A stretch of DNA of 64,000 nt from Nymphaea colorata (lineage: Eukaryota > Streptophyta > Magnoliopsida > Nymphaeales > Nymphaeaceae), in NCBI RefSeq assembly GCF_008831285.2, contig NC_045145.1, positions 12,708,802-12,772,801 of the forward strand, written 5' to 3'. Under the pieces are notes generated by a model that was given only the letters and a program-made list of their open reading frames with translations, did not search any database and had not been told where the DNA came from. The stretch's first letter is position 1. Every line of letters starts with the position of its first letter. A program made the translations under genes and the position numbers. Shown here one piece after another: positions 27,801-38,864 of the stretch.

Positions 27801-28020
27801 CTTTGAAATCCATTGATTACCCACCTAAGAAACAGAAAAGAACCAACCACCATGAGATCCGAGTCTAAAAAAAGGAAAACGGAAGAACAACCAGATTGCA
27901 AAACAATCTAAATAAAGCCAATCCATAAAACATAGGAATTGGGCAGTCACCTGCAGGAGTGATAGTGAAGCCAAGCAGCAGAACAAAGACAGTGAGACTG
28001 AAGATGGTGGGGAGCTTCAT
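24843..28020 (-). CDS. COBRA-like GPI-anchored cell-wall protein; complement of six exons, 445 aa
   Basis: Exons on the minus strand: 28020-27951, 27071-26992, 26795-26339, 26191-26032, 25943-25666 and 25135-24843. They total 1338 nt with a continuous frame and GT-AG introns. The protein starts with a signal peptide (MKLPTIFSLTVFVLLLGF, then TITPADAYD). The DPNGNITIKWDITQW and NFQQYRHIQAPGWTLGW blocks characteristic of COBRA follow, then the Cys-rich GDCSKFKGNIPHCCKKDPTV region and the family signature CCVS (residues 222-225). The C terminus has a hydrophobic tail (IIITTALAFLLSF type) after small polar residues (NSS), as expected for GPI anchoring. COBRA proteins act at the outer plasma membrane or wall in cellulose deposition and oriented cell expansion. 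By eye it falls near the COB/COBL4 (brittle culm) group, but the subgroup is not settled. The 5' region carries a GA/CT tract. Confidence 0.95.
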
Positions 28021-28082
28021 TTTGATTCCTTCCCTTCTCCGTTAACCAAGATGGCGCAGATAGGAGAGAGGGAATGGCCCCT

Positions 28083-28088
28083 TCTTTT

Positions 28089-28129
<41 letters not shown>
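28083..28129. repeat. (CT)n microsatellite in the 5' leader of the COBRA-like gene
   Basis: About 46 bp of CT dinucleotides lie 60-110 bp upstream of the COBRA-like ATG, so the coding strand carries (GA)n. GA tracts are common in plant core promoters and 5' leaders. Confidence 0.9.
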
Positions 28130-30455
28130 ACTCCAGTTCACGCCAGAGAGATGGCTTCGAGATCTTAAGTTCAGATCTAAGAGGAGCAACCTTAACACGC
28201 TTTCCTTTTTTCTTATTGCAGGCATCACTTTTTTTTCCTGTCTTTCTAATTTCCTCTCAATTTTCATTTCCTTCTCTGACTTTTATTTAAATAATATTTA
28301 GCTGTATCGCTCGTTTCTATTTGCTCTATAAAAATTATTTTTCTTTTTCATTTGTCTTCGACCTTTTTACCAGAATACCCTTCCTGCCTCCGGCACCGAC
28401 AGAAGCGTCGGTACCATGAAGCCTTCCTAATGAACACTACCTTTTTCTGAGTCCTGCGAGACGCGAGCGGCGAAGTGCAAATTTTTATCCAGGATTATCT
28501 CAAACTTACTTTCTCAATCTCTCAGGACATTTACATCTGATTTTGATGCATGGACTGTAAGGGACTTGTGTAAGACCGCAGCCGAAGATGGTTTATAGCC
28601 AAGTGAATTCCCAACATAATAGTGTTGCTGGTTAGAATAAAGGGTCTTTGGCGACCGAAAAAAAAAGAAATGGTTGATATATTCAAGATAATTACTTATT
28701 TATAAAACACCATCTCAATTCATCATATTTCATCGGACCATGGATGTGATATGGTTCCGAAAGATGAACCGGATAAGGATAGTTCTAATAAGATCTCATT
28801 CTTGAACAAAAACTCATTATGTGATTTATGTGAAACACATGTCGCAAGAGAGATTTCAAGAAATGGCAGATCTATTCACTCTATCAATAACCAAGCAGGT
28901 GTATAATAAGGGATTTGCGTGTTATGTTGATTCTGATGGGTTTGGTCCTTAGTTTGATGTTTTCAAGCACTATTTTTTTAAACTGCAAACAATAGATGCA
29001 CGACACTTTAATTGATGGATATACTATCCAGCATTCAAGTTTCAAAGCAATACTGAACCTTAAAGATATGAAGCAACAAAATTGGAATCTTAATTGTTGT
29101 TGTTGAACCACTCCAACTCTCTTTAGCACCTTTTAGATCCCAAGCTTTTTTCCCACAAAGTAGGGGTAGTGTGAAAAAAACTCTTGGGATAGAAGGGAAA
29201 TGTAGTCAGTTAATAGGCGGCTAGTCAAATGTTATCGGCCATTTGTGAAAGCTAGCACATGCTAGGACTTTGAGGTGTGAAAAGATAGCCTTCAAGGTTT
29301 TTATGCTCTTCGTGAGCGACAAAGTCTCTCAGTCCAAGCCAGTTTCCTCCCAAATAAAGTCCAAAAACAAGGGTTTCAAGTTGAAGACCTTGAATCGAAT
29401 CTCAACATTGGCATTTTGTTGCCTAAACTCTTCTATATGTTGTTCTTGGTGCTATCGTTTTCCGCAACACAAACACGAGCTTGAACACATACAAACACAA
29501 AAACAAGATGGAAAGACAGAATAATGGGTATAAATGGTCCGGACCCTATCAGCTAAATATGTAAGACAAGGGATTCAGTATAAAACGCCAAAGAACCAAC
29601 TTTGTGTATATTCTCTACGCTTTGATAGCATTCATTGCTTACATTAAATTGGAGAGCCTTAAGTTTATGTAAAAGGGCAGCTTAATAATTAACAATATAA
29701 TATACTTATTTCACTGTAACACCAAACATAGTAGTTGAGAACCAAATATAATATAATATTTTTTTCCACAATTATTTAGTTATCATCAATTTATTGTCAC
29801 CGTTTTGGACATAAACATCACAATTTAGAACCATTTTATGGAATTTGGCATGCGTCGGCAAAGGCATTTATTTCATTAAAAATATGAAATAAAATAAGAA
29901 GAAAAAAAAATTTGTTAGAGTGATGTCATTGGGCAGGATCTCTAATTTTTCTAAAGAATTCAACATGGGTGGGACCCGCTTGTTGGCAAAACAAAAAAAT
30001 GTGGCTGAGATAGAAGAAGGCGAGCATCGTAGATTGAGGAAGATGGACGGTCACGGCCAACGTGACTTGCTCATGGAAAGCGACGTTGGCGGGGGATGGC
30101 CACGTGGGTCCTGTTCCAGTATTTCTACAGAAGGCTGGTTCCAGCGCGGCCGGTGATGGCTGGATAGTGTCGGCAGGCTCATCAGCAAGTCTGCCAGTGG
30201 AGGGTAATCTGGCGCCGGAACGCGGACCATCTTAGGCCCTCACTCCAAAATAAAACCACGCTCTATGAAGGTCCGATTTCCTGTTCTTGCGATTTCCAGT
30301 TCTTATAAGAACACGCCCGCGTTCAATGTTATTAAATCATTCGAGAAGCTTGTTATCAGCAGCGAAGATCTCGGTTTAAGTGAGTTTTTGAATGACACTC
30401 CAAAACCAGGTTTTAAAGGTAAAATCCCGTTTTGACCTTCAAAATCAGGTTTTTA

Positions 30456-30669
30456 GGAGTGTTTGGGTGCCATTTAAAATTGTGTTTGAGGAAATCCAAT
30501 TTGACAAAACCTGTTTTTGCACAAGGAAATGAGAAGACTGACCTCTTCACGTTATTAATAAAAAAACCAAGTTTTAGGTGTATCACCCAAAAAAATAAAT
30601 CAAGTTTTGAAAACCCATTAACAGATTTGGTTTTTGTAAAACCAAACTTTTGGGCATCCAAACACCCCC
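30456..30669. mobile_element. MITE-like element, about 214 bp, with GTGTTTGG ends
   Basis: The left end GGAGTGTTTGGGTGCC and right end GGCATCCAAACACCCCC are inverted repeats with a few mismatches, flanked by TA. The interior repeats AAACCAGGTTTT-like blocks in both directions. The end sequence recalls Tourist-type MITEs; a 3-bp direct target duplication is not clear. Confidence 0.55.
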
Positions 30670-31683
30670 TAAAAAATTGAAGCTTAAGTTGCAAGATAAG
30701 AATAGTGATATATATCATACATATTAATAAAAATAATGAAAATGTGCAAAGAAAAACCATTAAAATGATAAAAATATAGCTGATTAATAATATGAAAACA
30801 ATAATCGAATGGAAAAAAATTGTATTTTCTAAAATATGTTAAACATAACAGAGAACACAATTCAATTTGAGAAATATTTAAATAAAAGTTCATAAAAAAT
30901 TAAAGAAAGAAAAGAAAGAGAATAAAAAAATAAAAAGAAAGAGGGTAGCAATTGCAAGTGGGCTGGTACTAGAGGAAAAGGAAAGTTGAGAAAGGGAGAG
31001 AGAGGCCTTTTAAATAACGTGTACTCAAACTGAATATTAATCAATCAACGGTAGTACTCAAGCCATTGGTTTTTCACCCTTCAAGAACACGTTATACAGA
31101 AAATAGTTAATGCAATGCCCATTGTCTTGTAAACAAACAGTAATCCGACGGTGTTGCCAAATTTCGTGTTGACATCAAGAGTCAAATTACCAAAGAGAGG
31201 ATAACACGTGGTGGAGCAGTATAAAATATAAACCTTATATTGCTTAGAATTCTCTTTGGATGACACCACGAAAGCAGGGTTTTGTGAAAACCAATTTCTT
31301 TAATGAGTTTTAAAACCTGGCTTATGTGTTTGAGTGACCTGACAAAAACCAGATTTTCAATTTTAAAACATGGTTTTGAATGGTGCTTTTAAAACTTTGT
31401 GAAGCCTTTATTAATATTACCTATAAATTATTTTATTTTATTGTTATTATTACAGGAAAAGAGAGAAAAAAAAAAGTTGAATTTGATAACTTTTTTGTGG
31501 CATTTATTTAAGGAAAAAAATGAAAACAACATTCAGTAAGGGTACCCTACTGCTTGTTCAATATTAATAGTGCCACGTTGTCTGTATGTTTTATTTTGTG
31601 GCATGAATTTGATGATCTTTGGTAGGGTTTATTGACAAATGTCGTCAGAAAATATCGTTATAGATAAAAAAAAAAAAGCAACG

Positions 31684-31743
31684 AAAACGTCGTTTTGAGA
31701 AGCCAGTTTGATGCGATCCAAACACTTTCAAAAACGACGTTTT
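31684..31743. repeat. Inverted pair of AAAACGWCGTTTT near-palindromes
   Basis: AAAACGTCGTTTT (31684-31696) and its reverse complement AAAACGACGTTTT (31731-31743) are separated by 34 bp. Each is itself palindromic except for the central base, so several hairpins are possible. Probably part of an old transposon end. Confidence 0.6.
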
Positions 31744-32382
31744 GAGGACGTATCCAAATGGGCTCTGAGTTCGACAAAAATTTTACTTAGTTTACAAGAT
31801 TTTATTAGAGTCAAACAAAATTTTCTGTGCTAAAACTGTTGCAAAAGTCCAGGCATATAAAATTATAGAAGACAAAAACTGGGAGAACAAGTCATAAGAG
31901 TGGATTCATGGTCTTCAAGAATTGCAAGGTCAATTGCTGTGAGAAGTTTCACTTGAATTGCTGTGAGCTGTTAAAGATTTGACTAAACCAAGCTTGTTCT
32001 ACACCAGAAATTTTTTTTAAAATATATATATTAAAAAGATTGCGCTTTAAAGTAAAAGAAATATCAGATCAAAATCTATATGTTGCGGCATAAACCAAAG
32101 CCTTATTGATTTACCTCAAGTTAAGCCTTCTGCACTTATTCCATCCTCCGCTCCTACTTTGTTATCTTGGAACGTCTGTCCTCAACAATTATTGCATGAT
32201 AATGGCTACAGATTCGAATATGCAAATTGTCATATTCACTGAACGAACCACAATCAAGAAGCTTCTGAAAACTCATCAAACGATCTAAAACTTATTTCTA
32301 AATTAAATGATTCTTCCTGCATCAGAAAAATTTACTTTATGAAAAACTCGGAGGTAACAAGAAGCAAAGAGTAACCAATACA

Positions 32383-34030
32383 TCAAGTTCTCCTCTGTGA
32401 TAGTAATGCATCACAGACCTTTGCTGCATCTAAGTTGTCTTTAACATTGTGTACTCTTATAATGTTAGCACCAGCCAAAATTCCTGCTGTAACAGAAGCA
32501 ATGGTTGCAGGATCACGCTCTGTAGCGTCTGATCGGTCACAAATTTTACCTAGAAAACTCTTTCGAGAAGGTCCAATTAACATAGGTGCATGAGAAATGG
32601 CTAAACTTCTATGGGCAATTTCTTTACGAATTGTCTGCATGCCCATGAGAATTTCCAAGTTCTGTTCAACAGTTTTAGAGAAACCAATACCAGGATCAAT
32701 TATGATTCTCCATGAAGGAATTCCTGATTGCTCTGCCTCCTCAACCCTGGAGTACAACTCATTTGCCACTTCTTTACATACATCTTCATATGACACATTT
32801 TCTTTGTTCTGCATGGTACTTGGATCCCCTCTCATATGCATCATGATGTAAGGTGAACCAAGGCCAGCAACAACTGAAAACATATCAGTGTCTAACCTAC
32901 CTCCAGAAACATCATTAACAAAATGAACCCCAGCAGCTATCACCTCAGATGCAACTTTTGAATGATATGTATCAACCGAGAAAAGTTTCCCTTCTGCTTC
33001 AGGAATGTTAATGACTGATTTTAAAACAGGCATCAGCCTCTTCAATTCTTCTTCAGCAGAAACTTTTGGTGCTAAAGGGCGTGTGGACTGTCCACCTATA
33101 TCAATAATATCAGCCCCCTCCGAGATCATTAGCCTAACATGGGAAACTGCAGCATCTACTGAAATAAACTTGCCGCCATCACTGAAGCTATCGGGTGTCA
33201 GATTCAGAACACCCATCACATGGGTTCTCTTTGACCAGTCCCACAAGTGGTCACCAATAGGTAAAACCCTTCTGAGACCTTCTTTTCCAATTGAAGATTC
33301 ACCACCAAGTTTCTTCCATACTTCTGAAATACCACCAAATTGACCAGAAAAGGAATGCCAAGTAGCAACACTATCTGTGTCAATGGAGGTACCCAAAAGA
33401 TCAATTAAAGGTGCAACCACGAATGGCCTCTCCCAAATACGTTCATGGGGTATGCTAAGAATCTCTGATTTTATACTGTACTTGCCATAAAACAACACAT
33501 CCAGATCTATAGGCCTGGGACCATATCTAATGCCCTCTGTTCGACCCAGCTCCTTCTCAATTTGTTTAAGAACTCTTAACAGTTCATGTGGCTGAAGCTT
33601 GGTGAAGCCTCTGATTGCAGAATTAAGGAATAAGGGTTGCTCAGTCACATAAGCAGGTTCTGTTTCATATAGGCAAGCATGTCTTGTGATTGTAATACCT
33701 GATTTTTTCATTAGAGATAGAGCTTTGTCAAAATTATGGATCCTATTCCCCACATTGCTCCCTAGAGCAATCACTACTTCTTCCTCTGGGGAATGCACTT
33801 CCACCATAAAATCTGGCAACACATGAAAAAAAGAGAATATTGGCTTCTGCTAAAGAAAAGGGGAGGATTAGAAACAAGACAAAGCAAAATTAGTAACTCA
33901 AATTTCAATCAGAATAGAAGTTTCATTTAGATGCTTTGGAAGAAAATGTCTTACCACAAAACTGGCGGGAGTGAACAGCCTTTCTCAATGCATATGTAGC
34001 TCGAGGAAGTACCTTTTTGAAGGTTTTCAT
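32383..34030 (-). CDS. Bifunctional HPPK/dihydropteroate synthase, mitochondrial type; complement(join(32383..33812, 33955..34030)), 501 aa
   Basis: It catalyses two consecutive steps of folate synthesis: pyrophosphorylation of hydroxymethyl-dihydropterin, then condensation with p-aminobenzoate. Exon 1 (ATG at 34028-34030) gives a basic, acid-free N terminus (MKTFKKVLPRATYALRKAVH), a plausible mitochondrial presequence. The HPPK domain (about 36-170) shows LGSNVGNR, ETEPAYVTEQPLFLN and RYGPRPIDLDVLFYG (121-135). The DHPS domain (about 222-495) shows VMGVLNLTPDSFSDGG (224-239), IDIGGQSTRP (262-271), the SVDTYHSKVA segment, NDVSGG, IIDPGIGFSKT and LIGPSRKSFLG. All landmark motifs look intact. 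The GT-AG intron is 142 bp; the split codon gives Asp26. Plants place this fused enzyme in mitochondria, and DHPS is the sulfonamide target. A splice acceptor one base before the ATG implies a further upstream leader exon. Confidence 0.95.
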
Positions 34031-35419
34031 TCTGCCAAACAGACATTATACTAAAAGTCAGACAGAAATAAACATTTTTTACATTTGTGCAAGATCAACC
34101 AAAAGATTGGTTTCTGGTTGGCTCTAAATAATAGTGTTTCAAATCCTACAACACCACAAGTGAAAGAATGAATGACAGAGCAAGAGTAGCGGTATAACTG
34201 CATACATACAGCTGCAAATAAGGCTTGGAGGACCTTACCGTGGAAAAAATAACCAAGAAAAAGTAGGATGCTGAATGAGGAACTGAGCTAACTTGTTTGA
34301 CTCGGATATGGAGTACTCGGGAGACCTGGCAGAAGGGGACAATGGGGACCAATCATAAAATACTCCATGCTCTAGTATTAAAATTAAAGAACTTGATAAG
34401 TATATGACCAACAACAATCTACATGCCTACTTCTTTAATTTTCTTATGTCAATATCCTCAACAGTATATATCTTCTAACAATTTATTATATCATGTGATA
34501 ATAAACATAATCAATGACAGCAGTACATACTCAAAGAAATGTTTCTCTACACAATATATAATCTACAAAAGGTTTCAAGTAATAGCACATAATTGGCCAT
34601 TCATTTTTCAGTGACAAAATATGCTAAAAAAATATATTCCATGCATCAAATATGTAACTGGCTATTCATTTCCTGTAACAAAATAATAGTTCCTAATTCA
34701 TTTCTTATTGCAGTATATAATAAAAAAATATTTCCTATGACATTTGTATATAGTAAATATATAAATGCTCACTAACCACAAATGGACATTAATTTTTTGA
34801 TAGATCCAGGACAAAAGAGAAACATCAAATGAATCAATTAATTCAGTCACCTAAACAAATACAAAATATTAAATAAATCTCAATTTCAACAACTTACACT
34901 GTTACACATAATCAAGGACGCAAGGATAAACACAGAGTATGAGCTAAACATAAGTAAGGAAACAAAGAGGTACATATGTTCTGAGTTTTGCAAGTTGGTC
35001 TATCCCCCAAGTGAGCTGTTGATTAGGAAAAAGTCATACCTATCAATTACAGTACTCATTATTTTCCATGGCTAACGTTATTTCACAAAATTCACCTAGC
35101 AAAGGAAATTGTCCAAAATGAAAGAACCTATGTTCTGCACTATGAGAAACAAAATATGCAACTCTGGGTTTTGAATAAATTACAAAAAGCTCAAAAGCCA
35201 CCCAACTTTTAGGCAAATGACAACTAACCTAGATATGGAGAAATTACAAATCAACACTTTAAGAATACTATTCTCTAAGAGCCACCTCACAGATAGCAAT
35301 GGATGGAAAGTGTTAATATGGTGGAGAGTTTACAGAATACTCCTGTTAAGTCTTAATGTCTTTCCCCTAATTTTGATGACTCCATTCAGCAGCAGCAATT
35401 CCATTCATGCTGGAATCTG

Positions 35420-35422
<3 letters not shown>

Positions 35423-35472
<50 letters not shown>
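35423..35472. repeat. (CT)n microsatellite
   Basis: About 50 bp of uninterrupted CT dinucleotides. Confidence 0.97.
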
Positions 35473-35474
<2 letters not shown>

Positions 35475-36660
35475 TGAATGAAGAAGACCTTGACATCACA
35501 TCCATGAGCATGAAATCTCTGAACTGCTTCCATTTAAACTGTTGCCTTTGTCAGCAACTCTGCACCATTTTTTTTAGTTATTGACATCACAACTCCATTA
35601 TCTATCCATAAGCTGAAGAACCACAGATATGTTTTCTCACCCCACGAATGTTGAAAATAGGGCCACATCTGTGACCATCAATCACAAGTGTTACAGGATT
35701 TTATATGGCATTTCTGTGTTTGCATAACTGACAATTCTTCTATGCATGTCATGAGGAATGACATAAACTCCGGAAACAATTTGGAATCACAAAGTGAAAA
35801 CGTCCCTTATTCTTTGTTTTACAGGTACGCAGTTCAGTTATTCACAACATCCACCTGTGTGACAGCAACTTCTTCGTATTGCAAGAAAATTTTCTTCTGG
35901 AAAAACAATTTCAGAAATACATTATCAAGGGCGGAGGGGGATGAGAAAGTTTTTCAGGCATAAAAACCCTTTCAGTGTTGGAAAAGGATGAAAAGAAATT
36001 GTCAACATTCAGCTTTCTTGGGCAATGTCATAATGATATCCATGCTGGGAACACATATCCGATGACTTTGAAACAGAAGCTGCCATTCATTTTTTTTGTT
36101 AACAAATAACAAAATAAATACTTGCTAAACTAATCAATGAAAGATGTTTTAAATTTCAAAAGCAACAGAAAGAGAGAGCATGCGGGAGAGAGAGGCATGA
36201 CTGGTAGAATCTCTAAAGATCACTAGGAACATCCATGTGCAACAAAATTTGATAGAATAGGACTCCGGTAATAAAAATGATGACAACAAAACCAAGTGAA
36301 GATAAGGAACAACTAAGAAATTAAATTCCTTGGATACCAATTACAATAAGCAGTTAACAAAAGGAATTCACGACATCTGAGAAATGCAGCAACCCTTATT
36401 CCTTAATTTTAAAAATTGAAATACAAATAACTGAGAATTTCGTTTGGGTGAAAATAAAATACAGTCTTTTTTGAAAAAATTTGGGGTGATAACAGTATCT
36501 TTGGTAGACAATAAAGCATGCATGTTTGGTGATGCAGTGTTAACTGCTTCATTTTTCTTTCCAGATGATTTTCACTATTTAAGTTAGGCATCCCCTAAAT
36601 AGTAAGTATTTCAACCATTGTCACAAATATCATTCTTGGGAAAATCTTGGCGACGTTTTC

Positions 36661-36686
36661 GGGTGGGGCGGAGGGTGCGGCGGGGG
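36661..36686 (+). other. Potential G-quadruplex motif
   Basis: GGGTGGGGCGGAGGGTGCGG followed by CGGGGG has four runs of at least three G with loops of 1, 4 and 6 bases. It is isolated in AT-rich DNA, on the strand opposite to the HPPK/DHPS transcript. Confidence 0.6.
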
Positions 36687-37214
36687 TGGAGTAATCTAGA
36701 ACAAGATCGAGAGGAAACAGAATATATGCAGATTTCAGAAAATTATTAACTAACACCGTTTATCACTTATTTAAAAAACATAGAAGGGGGCAAAAAACAA
36801 AAGCCTTCTATTCTCCAATAAACTAAAACAGAAAAGGACCCAAAACACTTTTCCTGAGCCAACCACCAGAACATACTCAAGCACATGCTCTATGACATAC
36901 ATTCTGTAATTCCCATTCATAAACGAGAAAAGCAGAAACGTACCAGCCTTGTTAGAAACCTAGTTTTAGCATTGAAACTTGCTATAAATCATGTTTTGAC
37001 GCAAAAACCAGGTTTTTAACATCATTTGGTGTCACCAGTACAGGGTTGTCTTTAAAGTTTTAAACCCAGGTCGAGCAAGGTCTACACAGAAATGGAAACA
37101 GAAGCGTACCAACAATCCAATCTTAATCCTGACGCAAGAAGAAGAAGTGAACGGAACAGAACAGAGTCGAGGCGGATCTAAGCTGAGTCGAGAGAAGCAT
37201 CTGATGGGAGTGAA

Positions 37215-37400
37215 TTAAACGAACCGTCCGTCGAGGACGCGGAGGGAGCAATCGGGACAGTGGCAGAGGACGACCTCCTTGACGCAATGAGCATGGTGTT
37301 GATGGCAGCTTCTAATTCCAAGTGCATCGGCCGCTGCAGTGACAAGACCGGCGGTGAGGATAAGCCCCAAACTCCAAAGGCGAAAAAACCTTTCCCGCAA
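37215..37400 (-). other. Small Cys/His-rich ORF in the probable HPPK/DHPS leader, no ATG
   Basis: Sixty-one codons from a TTG. A hydrophobic stretch (LWSLGLILTAGLVTAAADAL) is followed by CHQHHAHC and CHCPDC. It resembles a short secreted Cys-rich peptide, but there is no ATG, and it overlaps the likely transcription start and leader of the HPPK/DHPS gene. Most likely non-coding. Confidence 0.2.
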
Positions 37401-38506
37401 TAAAAGTGGGGTCCAGATTACTTACTGCATCTTGTTCGGTAGCCGATTCTCGGTTTCGTTTTCTCGAAATATAATTTTCGGGCAATAAGAGAGAGAGAGA
37501 ACGAATTCAATTAAACGAGACGCATTTAAAGAAGAATGGATGCAAGAGAGCGAGAACTAAGACATGTGCAACTTCGAGCAACGGTGGGCAGCCCCTAGAT
37601 GCGTATATAAATCTCTTTTATATGCGTTTTGCAGTAATATTCAAGAAATCTTTAGTTGAGTAGAAGAGTGAACTCAATAAATTTTGGGATAAAACTATAA
37701 ATAAGTGCCTAACAAATTGGCTAATATCCAATAACCTCTCAACGGTTAAAATTCATCAAAGAGGCCTCGAACATTGGCATGTAACTCTCGAACAACTGCC
37801 CCTTATTATGGAAGAAATTAACATGACCAAGATAAATTACATAATTGCCCTTATCAAATAATTTAAAGAAAAGTTGAACAGAAAAAAAGCCGGCTAGAGG
37901 CTCGCCGTCCGGTGAGGGTTGACAGCGGCCTTCCGATTCCCATCAGTGCCAATGAGGTAGAATCAGTGCGCCGCAGGACCAGCCTTCCATGGTCCTTCTT
38001 CACGAAATCTCCTCCACATCGAATGTGGGTTGCCTTTACGGCTTTACGTGTTTGCGGCAGCTTATTAATCCTAGTTTTACACAGATGGCACTGTCCATGT
38101 GCAGGTACCAATCCCCTTAATTGAATCTTTTGGTTGTATTTTGGAAAACGTTATTTCATTGATATAAATACGAACCAGCAAAAACTTCCTTTTTTCAAGT
38201 TTTCAGATTCGTCGCGTTTGAACTTTGAAGCAATCTGTTCTGTAAGTTTATTTAATTTATGAAAAACCAAGCATTTCCTTGTCGATTATTTTATCCATTA
38301 CTATTCATCTGGAAATGTCGACTTATTGTTTCAAATCTTGTTCAGCAGCGTGCAGGCTGCAGTAACTTCCATAAGCAGGTAGCTGACTTGAAGCTCTTCC
38401 ATGCATGGAAGGTTTTGTAGACCCAAAATTCAAGAATGAAAACCTAATGAATGGTTGGACATTCAACAAAAACCACGGAGAAACAAAGGGAAACGATGAA
38501 GCGCAC
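37401..38506. other. Intergenic; promoter side of HPPK/DHPS up to the copia element
   Basis: No gene recognised. The minus-strand frame at 37863-38111 lies in a mildly GC-richer patch but has no known motif. Confidence 0.45.
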
Positions 38507-38789
38507 TGAAGAATTGAAATAAAACAGAATTTGAATAGAGCTAAGGGAAGAGAAGAGAAGACAATTTACGTGGTTCGGCTATTGTAGCCTAGGTCCACGG
38601 AGAGAGATCAATCTTTCTTCTTCATTAATTGAATGTAAAGTAGAGGCTGAAGACGTTAAGAGAGAAGGAGTTGCCAAAATTAAAGGAAACGTTTATTCAA
38701 CGTTCACAAGAATTAATAAGGCTCCTTCCTTATTCAGTCAATCAATGAATGGGGCAAAAGATCTCTCAACGTCTCTTTTAATTTTATCA
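38507..38789 (-). repeat. 3' LTR of the copia element (283 bp)
   Basis: Starts TGAAGAATTG and ends TTTTATCA. It matches the LTR at 43118-43402 along its whole length apart from about seven substitutions, a 5-bp gap and a 3-bp insertion. Confidence 0.97.
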
Positions 38790-38800
38790 CTCCCCTTCAA
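38790..38800 (-). promoter_or_regulatory. Polypurine tract of the copia element
   Basis: TTGAAGGGGAG on the minus strand lies immediately upstream of the 3' LTR, where plus-strand priming is expected. Confidence 0.85.
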
Positions 38801-38864
38801 GTGGGGAGTAGATGTTATGACATCCCCACTTGTCTATTGCTAGTTGGAGTTTTGCTTTTGTGAC

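Larger units (their letters stand above)
28130..32382. other. Intergenic between the COBRA-like and HPPK/DHPS genes
   Basis: Upstream DNA of the COBRA-like gene, then gene-poor DNA. A locally GC-richer patch at 29920-30240 has a 78-residue plus-strand frame without a known motif. A MITE-like element and a palindromic pair are listed separately. Confidence 0.5.
34031..37110 (-). other. Probable 5'-UTR intron of the HPPK/DHPS gene
   Basis: A GGCAG acceptor lies one base upstream of the ATG (exon start 34031). A candidate donor GTACGC follows TTGGATTGTTG at 37110, downstream (in transcript sense) of a pyrimidine-rich leader-like stretch (37110-37200). If correct, the leader intron is about 3.08 kb (34032-37109). 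It contains no recognised gene, only AT-rich DNA, a CT microsatellite and a G-rich patch. The donor choice is inference. Confidence 0.4.

Noticed and set aside
30413-30760. 80-115 residue frames on both strands
   Set aside because: They fall within and around the MITE-like element and reflect its inverted repeat structure.
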